A stretch of 64,000 bases of DNA from Aliiroseovarius crassostreae (GTDB taxonomy: Bacteria; Pseudomonadota; Alphaproteobacteria; Rhodobacterales; Rhodobacteraceae), in contig NZ_LKBA01000006.1 in the NCBI RefSeq assembly GCF_001307765.1, positions 524,001 to 588,000 of the forward strand, written 5' to 3'. A program made the position numbers and the translations under genes. Below are positions 32,317-41,758 of this stretch, piece by piece. Below the pieces are notes generated by a model. The model worked only from the letters and a program-made list of their open reading frames with translations. It was not told the DNA's origin and searched no databases. Within the stretch, counting starts at the first letter, position 1. Each line of letters begins with the position of its first letter.

Positions 32317-33945
32317 CTAGTCCTCAGCCTCAGCGTATTTAGTGATGGTCCAGCCGGTCATTGCACGGGTATCCTTACCACCCAACCCCGCCATTAGACA
32401 TCCAAGACCTGTTTCGGTCGCGGTCTGGGCGGGGCCTTCCCCCATGATATGTCCGTCAAACATCACGGCAATGCGGTCTGAGAGTGACAGGATTTCCTCA
32501 AGCTCCACCGACACCAGCAAGATCGCCTTGCCCTGATCGCGCAGCGCGACGATCTGTTGGTGAATGAACTCGATCGCGCCAATATCCACACCGCGGGTCG
32601 GCTGACCGACCAGAAGCAGGTCCGGGTTGCGCTCGATCTCTCGTGCCACGATGATTTTTTGCTGGTTGCCGCCGGAAAAGCTCTTGGCCGCCAGATTGGA
32701 GTGCAGCGGGCGCACGTCAAACCGGCCCATCTTGTCCCGCGTGACTTCAATCATCTTCGCATTGTCCATCAGGACCGCGTTTTTCTGGTATTCCGGGTCA
32801 TCGTGATAACCGAACACCATGTTCTGCCAGGCCGGAAACTCCATGATCAAACCGCGCGCCTGCCGGTCCTCCGGCACATGGGCAATACCCCGCTGCCTGC
32901 GCGAGCGGGCATCGGATTTCTTGCCGGTCAGGTTCAGTTCCTGCCCGTTGAGGCGCACGGATCCGGTCGCCTGCGCATAGCCACCCAGAACTTCCATCAG
33001 CTCTGATTGGCCATTGCCGGACACACCTGCGATGCCAAGGATTTCGCCCGCGCGGATCGTCAGGTCAATGCCCTTGACGCGTTCGACCCCCTGCTCGTCC
33101 ACCACGCGCAAGTTTTCGATTTCAAGGATCGGTTTACCCGGTTGCGCGGGGGTTTTATCCACTGACAACAGCACCTTGCGGCCGACCATCATCTCGGCCA
33201 GCTTCTCGGGCGTGGTGTCCTTTGTTTTGACCGTATCGGTCATCTGTCCGCGCCGCATCACAGATACGGTGTCGGTATATTCCATGATTTCGCGCAGCTT
33301 GTGGGTGATCAGGATGATCGTCTTGCCCTGCGCACGCAGCCCGTCGAGGATGCGGAACAGGTGGTCCGCCTCGGCGGGGGTCAAAACCCCGGTGGGTTCG
33401 TCCAGAATAAGAATGTCAGCCCGGCGATAAAGCGCCTTGAGGATCTCGACCCGCTGTTGCTTGCCCACGCCCAGATCTTCGATCAACGCATCCGGGTCCA
33501 CCCGCAGTTCATATTCCTCGGCCAGTGCCGTCAACTCGCGGCGGGCCTTGGCCAGTGACGGGCGCAAAAGCGGACCATCCTCGCCCCCAAGGACCACATT
33601 TTCCAGAACCGAGAAGTTTTCGACCAGTTTGAAATGCTGAAACACCATGCCGATGCCAGCGCGAATGGCGGCCTGGCTGTCCGGGATCTGGGTCTCAACC
33701 CCGTTGATGAAGATCTGCCCCTCGTCGGCCTTGTAAAACCCGTAAAGGATGGACATCAGGGTGGATTTGCCCGCGCCGTTTTCGCCGATGATCCCGTGGA
33801 TCGTGCCCGGCTGGACGGAAATCGAGATGTCCTTGTTCGCCTGCACCGGTCCGAACGCCTTGGAAATACCACGGAGTTCAATGGCCGGGGAACCTGAGGG
33901 GGCAGCAGTTGCCTGCTGCCCCGGTTCGTTTCGCTGTTCGCTCAT
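32317..33945 (-). CDS. Nucleoside ABC transporter ATP-binding protein with two ATPase domains
   Basis: A 542-residue tandem ATPase, as in sugar and nucleoside importers. Domain 1 has Walker A GENGAGKST (about residue 55) with LILDEPTGVLTPAEADHLF. Domain 2 has a degenerate Walker A, GVSGNGQSELMEVL, and SGGNQQKIIVAREIERNPDL as signature. One intact and one altered site is normal for this class. It energises purine nucleoside uptake together with the two permeases downstream. Confidence 0.92.
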   Translation of the reverse strand: MSEQRNEPGQQATAAPSGSPAIELRGISKAFGPVQANKDISISVQPGTIHGIIGENGAGKSTLMSILYGFYKADEGQIFINGVETQIPDSQAAIRAGIGMVFQHFKLVENFSVLENVVLGGEDGPLLRPSLAKARRELTALAEEYELRVDPDALIEDLGVGKQQRVEILKALYRRADILILDEPTGVLTPAEADHLFRILDGLRAQGKTIILITHKLREIMEYTDTVSVMRRGQMTDTVKTKDTTPEKLAEMMVGRKVLLSVDKTPAQPGKPILEIENLRVVDEQGVERVKGIDLTIRAGEILGIAGVSGNGQSELMEVLGGYAQATGSVRLNGQELNLTGKKSDARSRRQRGIAHVPEDRQARGLIMEFPAWQNMVFGYHDDPEYQKNAVLMDNAKMIEVTRDKMGRFDVRPLHSNLAAKSFSGGNQQKIIVAREIERNPDLLLVGQPTRGVDIGAIEFIHQQIVALRDQGKAILLVSVELEEILSLSDRIAVMFDGHIMGEGPAQTATETGLGCLMAGLGGKDTRAMTGWTITKYAEAED

Positions 33946-33947
33946 GA

Positions 33948-34961
33948 TCAGAAATCAAGCACCGGGCAGCTGTCATTGGTGTAGTAGCTGACCACGTCGA
34001 TTTCGCCCGAAATGATTTTGGCCTTGGAGTTTTCCACCGCGTTTTTCATTTCAACAGTCACCAGCGACGAGTTATTTTCGTCCACCGAGTAGCCAACGCC
34101 GTCTTCGGCCAGGCCCAGACGAATCTGAGTGCCGGTTTCAAGCTCATCACCTGCTTTCATGGCTTCATAAACAGCCACGTCCACGCGTTTCAGCATCGAG
34201 GTCAGAACCTTGCCCGGATGCAGGTGGTTTTGGTTCGAGTCAACGCCGATCGACAGAACCCCCTCAGCGTCTGCAGCCGCTTGCAGAACACCGATGCCGG
34301 TGCCGCCCGCTGCGGCGTAGATGACGTCAGCGCCCTGGGCAATCTGTGCTTTCGCAAGCTCGCCGCCGCGCACCGGGTCATTCCATGCGGTCGGCGCGTT
34401 GCCGGTCATGTTGGCGACAATCTTGATGTCCGGATTGGTGGCCAGCGCGCCCTGGGCATAGCCACAGGCAAAGTGACGGATCAGCGGAACATCCATCCCA
34501 CCGATAAAGCCGACAGTCCCGGATTTCGATGCCATGGCGGCCAGTTGCCCCACCAGATAGCTGCCCTGATGCTCTTCAAAGGCGATCATCTGAACGTTGG
34601 CCGGAATTTCCGGCATGAACCCGTCGATATTGACGAATTTGGTGTCAGGATAATCGGCCGCCACATTGGCAACCGGATCTGCCATGGCAAAGCCAGTGGT
34701 CACAATCGGGTTGGCACCCGCTTCGGCAAACCGGCGCAGGGCCTGTTCGCGCTGCGCTTCGGACTGCAGTTCGATTTCCAGATACTTGCCGCCGGTTTCA
34801 TTTGCCCAGCGCTTGGCGCCGCGGAACGCCGCTTCGTTGAAGGATTTATCGAATTTACCGCCCAGGTCGAAGATGACGGCCGGATCGGCCAGAGCCGCGC
34901 CAGCGGTCACGGCAACTGCAGCTGCAGCTGCAGCGCCTAGAAGGGTCTTCATCAGGGTCAT
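33948..34961 (-). CDS. BMP-family ABC transporter substrate-binding protein (nucleoside)
   Basis: A 337-residue periplasmic protein with an alanine-rich signal peptide (to about residue 25, GAALA-DP) and the BMP/PnrA-like start DPAVIFDLGGKFDKSFNEAA. The domain continues with FVNIDGFMPEIPANVQMIAF and DVIYAAAGGTGIGVLQAAAD. It is the first gene of the five-gene nucleoside import and cleavage operon. Upstream, 34962-35152 holds the probable promoter; a palindrome, ACCAATTGGT, lies near 35008. Confidence 0.88.
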   Translation of the reverse strand: MTLMKTLLGAAAAAAVAVTAGAALADPAVIFDLGGKFDKSFNEAAFRGAKRWANETGGKYLEIELQSEAQREQALRRFAEAGANPIVTTGFAMADPVANVAADYPDTKFVNIDGFMPEIPANVQMIAFEEHQGSYLVGQLAAMASKSGTVGFIGGMDVPLIRHFACGYAQGALATNPDIKIVANMTGNAPTAWNDPVRGGELAKAQIAQGADVIYAAAGGTGIGVLQAAADAEGVLSIGVDSNQNHLHPGKVLTSMLKRVDVAVYEAMKAGDELETGTQIRLGLAEDGVGYSVDENNSSLVTVEMKNAVENSKAKIISGEIDVVSYYTNDSCPVLDF

Positions 34962-35152
34962 GTGGTTCTCCCGTTATCAGTGTTGGGTCGCCCCCGGTCA
35001 TTTTTTGACCAATTGGTGTGATTCCCATTTTCAGAGCGAGAAAGTCGCTGCGCAAGATCATCCGGTTTTTGGGTCAGAGGGCAAGGGGAAGGCAACGGAA
35101 TGACTGGGGAAAGCCGTGATTTGCGCTGTTTTTCGCGGCGGTTAACGTTGGG

Positions 35153-35587
35153 TCAATCGTTTCGCAATTGTTTCAGCATCCCGATGGCATCCTGTTTTTG
35201 ACCATTTGGTCTGTCGTAATAACCGACCCGGCGACCGGATTCGCGCCACCCCACACCTCGATAGAGTGATAGCGCTGACACGTTATCAGCGGCAACTTCC
35301 AGGAACAGGTCTTGCGCCCCCCGCACCGCACTTGTCGCCTCGAACCGGGCCAAAAGTGCGCGGCCCAGCCCCTGACCACGTGCCTCGGGCAGCACCGCGA
35401 TGGCCAAAAGCTCGCTTTCGCCCGCAATTTCCCGGCCAAGGGCAAACCCCTGCTCGGCCACCTCGGCAAAGACAAAAGGCGAGGCGAGCAGCTCTTCAAA
35501 CTCCTGAGCGGACCAGTGTCGCATGTTGTCAAAACTGGCCGCATGGATCCGGGCAAGTACGGTGGGGTCAGGAACGATGCCGGACAT
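35153..35587 (-). CDS. rimI: GNAT acetyltransferase, RimI-like
   Basis: A 144-residue GNAT fold with the acetyl-CoA loop EARGQGLGRALLARFEATSA and the closing SLYRGVGWRESGRRVGYYDR. Position directly after tsaB (3-base gap), the usual place for ribosomal-protein alanine acetyltransferase RimI in alphaproteobacteria, supports the name. It would acetylate the N-terminus of ribosomal protein S18, though other protein targets are possible. Confidence 0.82.
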   Translation of the reverse strand: MSGIVPDPTVLARIHAASFDNMRHWSAQEFEELLASPFVFAEVAEQGFALGREIAGESELLAIAVLPEARGQGLGRALLARFEATSAVRGAQDLFLEVAADNVSALSLYRGVGWRESGRRVGYYDRPNGQKQDAIGMLKQLRND

Positions 35588-35590
35588 CGC

Positions 35591-36244
35591 TCAGTCCAGA
35601 ACAACCGGGGCCGGATCGCGTGGCGGGGCGGCATCGGCGGGGCGGATATAAAGCGGGGCGGGGCGGGCTTCGGGCATTTGCCAGCGCGTGGCGGCAATCC
35701 GGGCGATGGCCGATGCAGGGGAAAAGGCCGCGGGAGCATGGGGCAGGCCGGTCATTTCGGCGACTTCATCTGCCCGCTGGCCAATGCAGCAAAGGCCGGG
35801 CAGCGCCCAGTCTGATGCGTCCCCAATTGGCACCAGTTCCGGCCCCCGGTTATTGCCCATCGCAAAACGCTGAAGATACAGGTGATCGCGCCGGGCATCG
35901 AGGCAGGCCAGAACCGGCCCCTCCGCCCCGAAGGCCAGACATTCAAGCAAGGAAACCCCGATGGCCGGTTTGCCCAAAGAAAGCGCAAGCCCGCGCGCGG
36001 CAGCCACGGAAATGCGAATGCCGGTGAAATTGCCAGGTCCAATGCCCACCCCAATCGCCTGCAGCTCGCGCCAGCTTACCCCGCCGTCCTGCAGGACCTC
36101 GTCCAGCAGTGGCATCAGCCGTTCTGCCTGGCCCTTGGCCATTTCTTCATGACGGCTGGCAACAACCACGTCCCCGCGCAGCAAAGCGGCCGCGCAATGC
36201 GCGGCCGATGTGTCAAACGCAAGGATCAATGGTTCAGGCGGCAA
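35591..36244 (-). CDS. tsaB: tRNA threonylcarbamoyladenosine biosynthesis protein TsaB
   Basis: A 217-residue ASKHA-fold protein starting PLILAFDTSAAHCAAALLRG with the diagnostic VGIGPGNFTGIRISVAAARG. With TsaC, TsaD and TsaE it makes the t6A modification at position 37 of ANN-decoding tRNAs. It overlaps the Nfu gene by 11 bases and precedes rimI, a conserved order in this group. Confidence 0.92.
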   Translation of the reverse strand: MPPEPLILAFDTSAAHCAAALLRGDVVVASRHEEMAKGQAERLMPLLDEVLQDGGVSWRELQAIGVGIGPGNFTGIRISVAAARGLALSLGKPAIGVSLLECLAFGAEGPVLACLDARRDHLYLQRFAMGNNRGPELVPIGDASDWALPGLCCIGQRADEVAEMTGLPHAPAAFSPASAIARIAATRWQMPEARPAPLYIRPADAAPPRDPAPVVLD

Positions 36245-36797
36245 CAGGGCGTACCTCGACCACTTCCGGGATGTAATGCTTGAGCAGGTTCTCGATGCCC
36301 ATTTTCAGGGTCAGGGTCGAGGAGGGGCAACCCGCACAGGCCCCTTGCATGTGGAGATAAACAATGCCGCGCTCAAAACCGTGGAAGGTGATGTCCCCTC
36401 CATCCTGGGCCACGGCGGGACGAACACGGGTGTCCAGAAGCTCTTTGATCTGCTCCACGATCTCGGCATCCTCACCCGTGTGCTCCGCATGTCCGGACGC
36501 GGCCTGACCATCCGCCTCCATGACGGCAGCACCGGATTGGAAATGCTCCATGATCGCCCCGAGAATGGCGGGCTTCACATGGTCCCAATCGACCGCATCC
36601 GCTTTGGTGACGGTCACGAAATCTGCTCCGAAGAAGACGCCGGTCACCCCGTTCACGGCAAAGATACGGCGCGCAAGCGGCGAGGCTTCGGCCGCGTCTT
36701 TCGAAGGGAAATCAGCCGTGCCCGCACCCAGAACATCCTGTCCGGGAAGGAATTTCAGCGTGGCGGGGTTCGGTGTGGATTCGGTCTGGATAAACAT
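36234..36797 (-). CDS. NifU-like iron-sulfur scaffold protein (Nfu type)
   Basis: A 187-residue protein with an N-terminal Nfu_N domain (MFIQTESTPNPATLKFLPGQ) and a C-terminal NifU-like domain carrying the cluster-binding CxxC in GACAGCPSSTLTLKMGIENL. It receives or delivers Fe-S clusters. ATG 36797 follows AAAGGTG; the longer frame to 36893 has no family match. It is upstream of tsaB and rimI on the same strand. Confidence 0.9.
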   Translation of the reverse strand: MFIQTESTPNPATLKFLPGQDVLGAGTADFPSKDAAEASPLARRIFAVNGVTGVFFGADFVTVTKADAVDWDHVKPAILGAIMEHFQSGAAVMEADGQAASGHAEHTGEDAEIVEQIKELLDTRVRPAVAQDGGDITFHGFERGIVYLHMQGACAGCPSSTLTLKMGIENLLKHYIPEVVEVRPVAA

Positions 36798-36934
36798 GGC
36801 GCACCTTTCGGAAACGTTCCGGGCTGTACAGATCGGACAGAGCCGGAACATAAGAGTTGCAATGGATATGCGCCTGAGGGGCAAAACTGTCAAGGTTTGG
36901 TGCTGCTACGCACTGACACGGCGCACCTGCCGTG

Positions 36935-37078
36935 TCGCTCCGCCGCGCGACCGGTGGCTCACGTTGTGAGCCTGCCAGGGGCGCTGCCCCTCGCGAGGCA
37001 AGCTCGCTCACCCCGGGATATTTTCGGCAAGAGGAAAAGAGCACCTGCCATCTTCCTCTTGCCGAAAATATCCTGGGG
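36935..37078. repeat. Composite intergenic repeat with long hairpin, copy 1
   Basis: The left part (CGCGACCGGTGGCTCACGTT to CTCGCTCA) is shared with 41433-41512. Then comes a hairpin with 26-base arms (37011-37036 and 37053-37078; CCCCGGGATATTTTCGGCAA start) with one mismatch, around a 16-base loop AAGAGCACCTGCCATC. The copy at 41.5 kb has the same arms but the loop reversed. Function is unknown; the stem could act as a bidirectional terminator between NifU and the phosphoesterase gene. Confidence 0.85.
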
Positions 37079-37126
37079 GAGAGCCGCAGGCTCGGGGGCA
37101 AAGCCCCAGCAGGGCGCGCAGCGGCG

Positions 37127-37199
37127 CAGGCAGGAATGAACCGAGCGTAGCGAGGCCACGCCCAAGCCTGTCGCCCGCAAGGGCGTAAGGGCGCGGGAG
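37127..37199. repeat. Dispersed ~70-bp intergenic repeat, copy b
   Basis: Reverse-complement partner of 26405-26477, with more than nine of ten bases the same by eye. It follows directly on the hairpin repeat and ends about 60 bases before the phosphoesterase start. Confidence 0.8.
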
Positions 37200-37258
37200 C
37201 ACCTCACCTGCCTCTTCACCCTTGCCCTTTGCGGCCAACAGGCCTAGGGCTATCCGTC

Positions 37259-38080
37259 ATGAAAATACTCTTTCTTGGCGATATTATGGGCCGTGCGGGA
37301 CGTCGGGCGGTTACGGAGCGATTGGCGAAGCTGCGCGAGGCGTGGAAGCTGGATTTTGTTGTGGTGAATGGCGAAAACGCCACTTCGGGCCACGGGCTGT
37401 CCGGGACGCATGCAAAAGCGATGTTCGAGGCGGGTGTCGACGTGCTCACACTTGGGGACCACGCTTTTGACCAGCGCGACATGCTGACCTTCTGCGAGCA
37501 GGAAAAACGTATCATCCGTCCGCTCAACTTTGCCAAGGGCGCACCGGGTGCGGGCGCACGGGTGTTCAGTGACCGGAGGGGTCGCAAAATTCTCGTGACG
37601 CAGGTTCTGGGGCAGGTGTTCATGAAGCGTGCCTTTGATGATCCCTTTTCGGCCATTGATCAGGTGTTGCGCAAATACCCGTTGGGGGGCGCGGTGCAGG
37701 CCGCGCTGGTGGATATCCATTGCGAGGCAACGTCCGAGAAAATGGGGATGGGGCATTGGTGTGACGGTCGCGCCAGCGTGGTGGTTGGCACCCATACTCA
37801 TGTGCCCACCGGGGACGCGCAGATCCTTCCCAAAGGCACGGCTTTCCAGTCGGACGCGGGCATGTGCGGGGATTACAATTCCGTCATTGGCATGAAGAAA
37901 GACGAGCCGATGAACCGTTTCATCACCGGCATGGTGAAAGGGCGGTTTGAACCTGCGGGCGGCGAGGCGACCCTGTCGGGGCTTTATGTCGAGACGGACG
38001 ACCGCACCGGGCTTGCCGTCAAGGTCAGGATGGTGCGTGAGGGGGGGCGTCTTGCCCAATCCACCCCGCTGGATGAGTGA
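37259..38080 (+). CDS. YmdB-like metallophosphoesterase (TIGR00282 family)
   Basis: A 273-residue metallophosphoesterase. Metal ligands are visible in MKILFLGDIMGRAGRRAVTE, VVVNGENATSGHGLS, LTLGDHAFDQRD and the late VVVGTHTHVPTGDAQI. The YmdB group hydrolyses 2',3'-cyclic nucleotides or related phosphodiesters. ATG 37259 starts the conserved block. It overlaps the EamA gene by 8 bases. Confidence 0.88.
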   Translation: MKILFLGDIMGRAGRRAVTERLAKLREAWKLDFVVVNGENATSGHGLSGTHAKAMFEAGVDVLTLGDHAFDQRDMLTFCEQEKRIIRPLNFAKGAPGAGARVFSDRRGRKILVTQVLGQVFMKRAFDDPFSAIDQVLRKYPLGGAVQAALVDIHCEATSEKMGMGHWCDGRASVVVGTHTHVPTGDAQILPKGTAFQSDAGMCGDYNSVIGMKKDEPMNRFITGMVKGRFEPAGGEATLSGLYVETDDRTGLAVKVRMVREGGRLAQSTPLDE

Positions 38081-39014
38081 GATGCCGTTTCGGCTGATCG
38101 GTGTGCTGGTGCTGCTTGGCGCGGGCTGGGGACTGGTCGGAGTGCTGTCAAAGCCGATTGTTCAGGCGGGTCACGGGATTTATGGCATTATCCTGTGGCA
38201 GATGGTTGTCGGGGCTGTGATCCTCTCCTTGCTGACGGTGCTGCGCGGGCGGCGGGTGCCGATGTTTGATCGGTCGTTTGGCCCGTCCGCGCGCCGCCAC
38301 CTGCCACTTTACGTTTTCGTCGCACTGTGCGGGACGATCCTGCCCAATGCTGCCAGTTACCTTGCGCTGGATCACCTGCCTGCAGGCATTATGGCGATCA
38401 TCATCGCCGCCGTGCCGATGTTCGCCTTTCCGATTGCACTCGCCCTGAAAAGCGAAAGTTTTGATCTGAAGCGGCTGTTTGGCCTGCTGGTCGGGCTGGT
38501 CGGGGTTGCGATCCTGGCCGGGCCTCAGGCCTCCTTGCCCGAAGGGGCGACGTTCTGGATTGCCATCGCCTTGATTGCGCCCGCGCTTTACGGTGTCGAA
38601 GGCAATGTGGTTGCGAAATACGGCACGGATGGGCTTGATCCCGTGCAGGTGCTGGCCGGGGCGTCGATCATCGGCATTCCGTTTGCCGCCGCGATGTGCC
38701 TGGTCACCGGCGGGTGGGTCAGCCCGTTTTCCGGCTGGGATCACACCAAGACCCTGATCGTCACAAACTCGATCATCCACGCCTTTGTCTATTCCGGTTA
38801 TGTCTGGCTGGTGGGGCGTGCCGGGCCATCTTTTGCCGCGCAGGTGAGTTACCTTGTCACCGGATTTGGGGTGCTCTGGGCGATGCTTTTGCTGGATGAG
38901 CGCTATGGTCCCGCAGTCTGGGGGGCGCTGGCGGTGATGTTCCTGGGGCTGTTTCTGGTCCAGCCCCGTGCAGAGCGTCCATCACATAGCGCAGGCGAAA
39001 CGACCGGAATTTGA
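38073..39014 (+). CDS. EamA/DMT-family transporter
   Basis: About 313 residues with ten hydrophobic segments and two EamA repeats (GAGWGLVGVLSKPIVQAG at the start, SYLVTGFGVLWAMLLLDERY near the end). Drug/metabolite transporters of this kind move small metabolites across the inner membrane; the substrate is unknown. ATG 38073 lies inside the end of the phosphoesterase gene, and ATG 38082 is an alternative just beyond it. Its base composition matches the core genome, unlike the EamA gene in the island. Confidence 0.85.
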   Translation: MSEMPFRLIGVLVLLGAGWGLVGVLSKPIVQAGHGIYGIILWQMVVGAVILSLLTVLRGRRVPMFDRSFGPSARRHLPLYVFVALCGTILPNAASYLALDHLPAGIMAIIIAAVPMFAFPIALALKSESFDLKRLFGLLVGLVGVAILAGPQASLPEGATFWIAIALIAPALYGVEGNVVAKYGTDGLDPVQVLAGASIIGIPFAAAMCLVTGGWVSPFSGWDHTKTLIVTNSIIHAFVYSGYVWLVGRAGPSFAAQVSYLVTGFGVLWAMLLLDERYGPAVWGALAVMFLGLFLVQPRAERPSHSAGETTGI

Positions 39015-39094
39015 AAACTGAAGCTTGCCCACAGGGGCGCAATTGGCAAAACTGGTGGGCAGACGCCTGATAAGAACCAAGATAAGGACAGGGT

Positions 39095-40876
39095 ATGGGG
39101 TTTTTCGAGTTGAGCCAGAGCACGCAGGCCGTGATATCTCTCGTTGTGGTGCTGGGCATGTTTGTCTTGTTCGTCCGCGAGACTTTCCCCACCGAAGTGG
39201 TGGCGATTGCCGGGGTGGCGGTGATGCTGATCACCGGGATCCTGCCCTATGAAACTGCGCTGAAAGTCCTGTCCAACCCGGCCCCCTGGACCATTGCGGG
39301 CATGTTCATCGTGATGGGGGCGCTGGTGCGCACCGGTGCGCTGCAATGGTTCACCCATATTGCGGAAAGGCAGGCCGAAGGCAGCCCGATGAAGGCGCTG
39401 GGTGCGCTGATGGCCTTTGTGGTTGTGGCGTCGGCTTTCGTGTCCAACACCCCGGTGGTGGTGGTGATGATCCCGGTCTTTGTGCAATTGTCGAAAAAGA
39501 TCGGTATGTCGGCGTCGAAACTGCTGATCCCACTCAGCTATGGGGCCATCCTGGGCGGCACGCTGACGCTGATTGGCACCTCGACCAACCTGCTGGTGGA
39601 CGGGGTTGCGCGCGCCCATGGGCTTGCACCGTTCTCGATTTTCGAGGTGACCCCGCTGGGGCTGATACTGGTCGTCTGGGGGATGGTGTATCTTTATTTC
39701 GTGGCGCCCAATATCCTGCCGGACCGGACGTCGCTGGCAACCATGCTGGGCGGGGACAAGTCGCGCAAGAAGTTCTTTACCGAAGCGGTGATCCCACCGG
39801 AATCGAACCTGATCGGGCGTGAAGTGACCGGTGTGCAGCTGTTCAAGCGCGAAGGGGTGCGGCTGGTGGACGTGATCCGCGGCGATGCCTCGCTGCGCCG
39901 TGACCTGACCGGTGTTACGTTACAGCTCGGGGATCGGGTGGTGTTGCGCACAGCGATGACGGAACTGCTGAGCCTGCAACGAGATAAGAGCCTGAAACGG
40001 GTGGACCAGGTGTCGGCGGTGGAAACCACCACGGTTGAGGTGCTGATCACGCCGGGCTGCAAGATGGTTGGCAAGATGCTGGGCAAGATGCGCCTGCGCC
40101 GCCGCTACGGGGTCTATCCGCTGGCCGTGCACCGCAAGAACCAGAATATTGGCCGCCAGCTGGACAGTCTGGTGGTGAAAGTGGGGGATACGCTGCTTTT
40201 GGAAGGGGCCCCCGAAGACCTGACGCGTCTGGCACAGGATATGGATCTGGCGGATGTCTCGCACCCGTCCGAACGTGAATACCGGCGCGGCCAGGCGCCA
40301 CTGGCGATTGCAGCCCTGCTGGGGCTTGTGGTGTTGGCAGGGCTTGGCGTGGCGCCGATTTTCCTCTTGGCGGTTCTGGCCGTGGCGCTGGTTCTGGTGA
40401 CACGCTGCATTGATGCGGACGAGGCGTTCGGAGCGGTGGATGGGCGCCTGCTGGTGCTGATCTTTGCAATGCTTGGGATTGGGGCCGCGCTTGAACACTC
40501 CGGCGCGGTGGCCCTGATCGCCAATGCAGTGGCCCCAGCACTGGGCAAGCTGCCGCCTTTCTTGATTGTCTGGGCCATTTATCTTCTGACCTCGGTGCTG
40601 ACCGAACTGGTGTCAAACAATGCGGTGGCCGTGGTGGTGACACCGATTGCGATTGGTCTGGCAGATGCGCTGGGCCTGGATGCGCGCCCGCTTGTGGTGG
40701 CGGTGATGGTTGCGGCCTCGGCCAGCTTTGCCACCCCGATCGGCTACCAGACAAATACGCTGGTTTATGGCCCCGGTGGATATAAGTTTGCCGATTTCCT
40801 CAAGGTTGGCATCCCGCTGAACCTGTCGATTGGGGTGCTGGCCTCGGCCATCATCCCGCTGATCTGGCCGCTGTGA
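39095..40876 (+). CDS. SLC13-family permease with central RCK_C (TrkA-C) domains
   Basis: A 593-residue membrane protein. The N-terminal half has LVLVVLGMFVLFVRET-like segments and the YGAILGGTLTLIGTSTNLLV motif typical of SLC13/DASS carriers. Two soluble TrkA_C-type modules occupy about residues 215-385, and a second membrane half ends ATPIGYQTNTLVYGPGGYKF. Members carry dicarboxylates, sulfate or other anions. AAGGACAGGG precedes ATG. It overlaps the next gene by one base. Confidence 0.87.
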   Translation: MGFFELSQSTQAVISLVVVLGMFVLFVRETFPTEVVAIAGVAVMLITGILPYETALKVLSNPAPWTIAGMFIVMGALVRTGALQWFTHIAERQAEGSPMKALGALMAFVVVASAFVSNTPVVVVMIPVFVQLSKKIGMSASKLLIPLSYGAILGGTLTLIGTSTNLLVDGVARAHGLAPFSIFEVTPLGLILVVWGMVYLYFVAPNILPDRTSLATMLGGDKSRKKFFTEAVIPPESNLIGREVTGVQLFKREGVRLVDVIRGDASLRRDLTGVTLQLGDRVVLRTAMTELLSLQRDKSLKRVDQVSAVETTTVEVLITPGCKMVGKMLGKMRLRRRYGVYPLAVHRKNQNIGRQLDSLVVKVGDTLLLEGAPEDLTRLAQDMDLADVSHPSEREYRRGQAPLAIAALLGLVVLAGLGVAPIFLLAVLAVALVLVTRCIDADEAFGAVDGRLLVLIFAMLGIGAALEHSGAVALIANAVAPALGKLPPFLIVWAIYLLTSVLTELVSNNAVAVVVTPIAIGLADALGLDARPLVVAVMVAASASFATPIGYQTNTLVYGPGGYKFADFLKVGIPLNLSIGVLASAIIPLIWPL

Positions 40877-41412
40877 TGGCAGCAAGCGGGGTCGCATCGT
40901 CCCTTGCCCGCAGGACGGCTGAGGTCCTCGCCAAGCGGCAGCTCAATTTCGAAATGAGCACAGAGGCGCTGGATTGGGGCTGGGCAATGATAGATGCGGG
41001 GGCAGAGAGTGACACCCTTTATGCGCTGACCGCCCTGACCCCACCGCTGCACTGGGGGGAGCTCAACAGGTTGATCGACCAGATCGCGCGGGATCTGGAA
41101 CTCCCACAGCCAGGGAATGATCAGGATGCCACCCGTTGGCTCGCCCACGGGCATCTGAGCGATATCGCACTGGCAAACGGAGATGACTTCGCCGCGCTCA
41201 AGAAAGTGTCACGCCTCTGGTTTGATCATGAGACCCCGGACCTCGCGCCGTTCTATCGGCTGAAACATGCGATCCGGGAGGTGGAAACAACCGGCCAGCA
41301 GGGCCATGTGCCGGGGCTGACCCTGGGCAATTGGAAAGAGCAGCTGGCGGATGCGGCACAGGAGTGGCTGACTCGTCACCCCTTACCTGCGGGGTTCTGC
41401 GGATTGGAGTAG
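40876..41412 (+). CDS. Conserved-looking protein of unknown function
   Basis: A 178-residue soluble, acidic, probably all-helical protein with no motif I recognise. It has aromatic and acidic clusters (TPPLHWGELNRLIDQIARDL; FDHETPDLAPFYRLKHAIRE). Start ATG 40876 overlaps the permease stop (TGATG), and GTG 40873 is possible. Coding reality is supported by operon position, good length and GC-rich third positions. No function is proposed. Confidence 0.7.
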   Translation: MAASGVASSLARRTAEVLAKRQLNFEMSTEALDWGWAMIDAGAESDTLYALTALTPPLHWGELNRLIDQIARDLELPQPGNDQDATRWLAHGHLSDIALANGDDFAALKKVSRLWFDHETPDLAPFYRLKHAIREVETTGQQGHVPGLTLGNWKEQLADAAQEWLTRHPLPAGFCGLE

Positions 41413-41432
41413 ACTTGGGCAGGGGGCGCCGC

Positions 41433-41575
41433 CGCGTCGCTCCGCCGCGCGACCGGTGGCTCACGTTGCGAGCCTGACAGGGGCGCTGCCCCTCGCGAGA
41501 CATGCTCGCTCACCCCGGGATATTTTCGGCAAGAGGAAGATGGCAGGTGCTTTTTTCCTCTTGCCCCAATATCTG
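41433..41575. repeat. Composite intergenic repeat with long hairpin, copy 2 (loop inverted)
   Basis: Same left part and same first arm as 36935-37078. The loop reads GATGGCAGGTGCTTTT, which is the reverse complement of the copy 1 loop apart from one base, while the outer flank keeps its orientation. The right arm decays after TTCCTCTTGCC. This shows the loop segment has flipped relative to the flank. Confidence 0.85.
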
Positions 41576-41758
41576 TCGTGTTGCTTCGGTCAACACTTGG
41601 CACTGCCGAAAGCATAGGCAAGAGCGCATAGGCACCAAATATCGGAACACTATTTGTCCATGCGTTTTTTCAGCAGTGCAGCCGTTTGTCCTTCGCGCGG
41701 CGGCTTCAAAGTCAGAGCCCACACCACTTGATGCTGTGGACTGCACGAACAGCCGTAA

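Noticed and set aside
35000-35210. Palindromes ACCAATTGGT and GACCATTTGGTC as a shared operator
   Set aside because: One lies inside the end of rimI, the two differ in the centre, and no regulator gene is near. Chance is likely.
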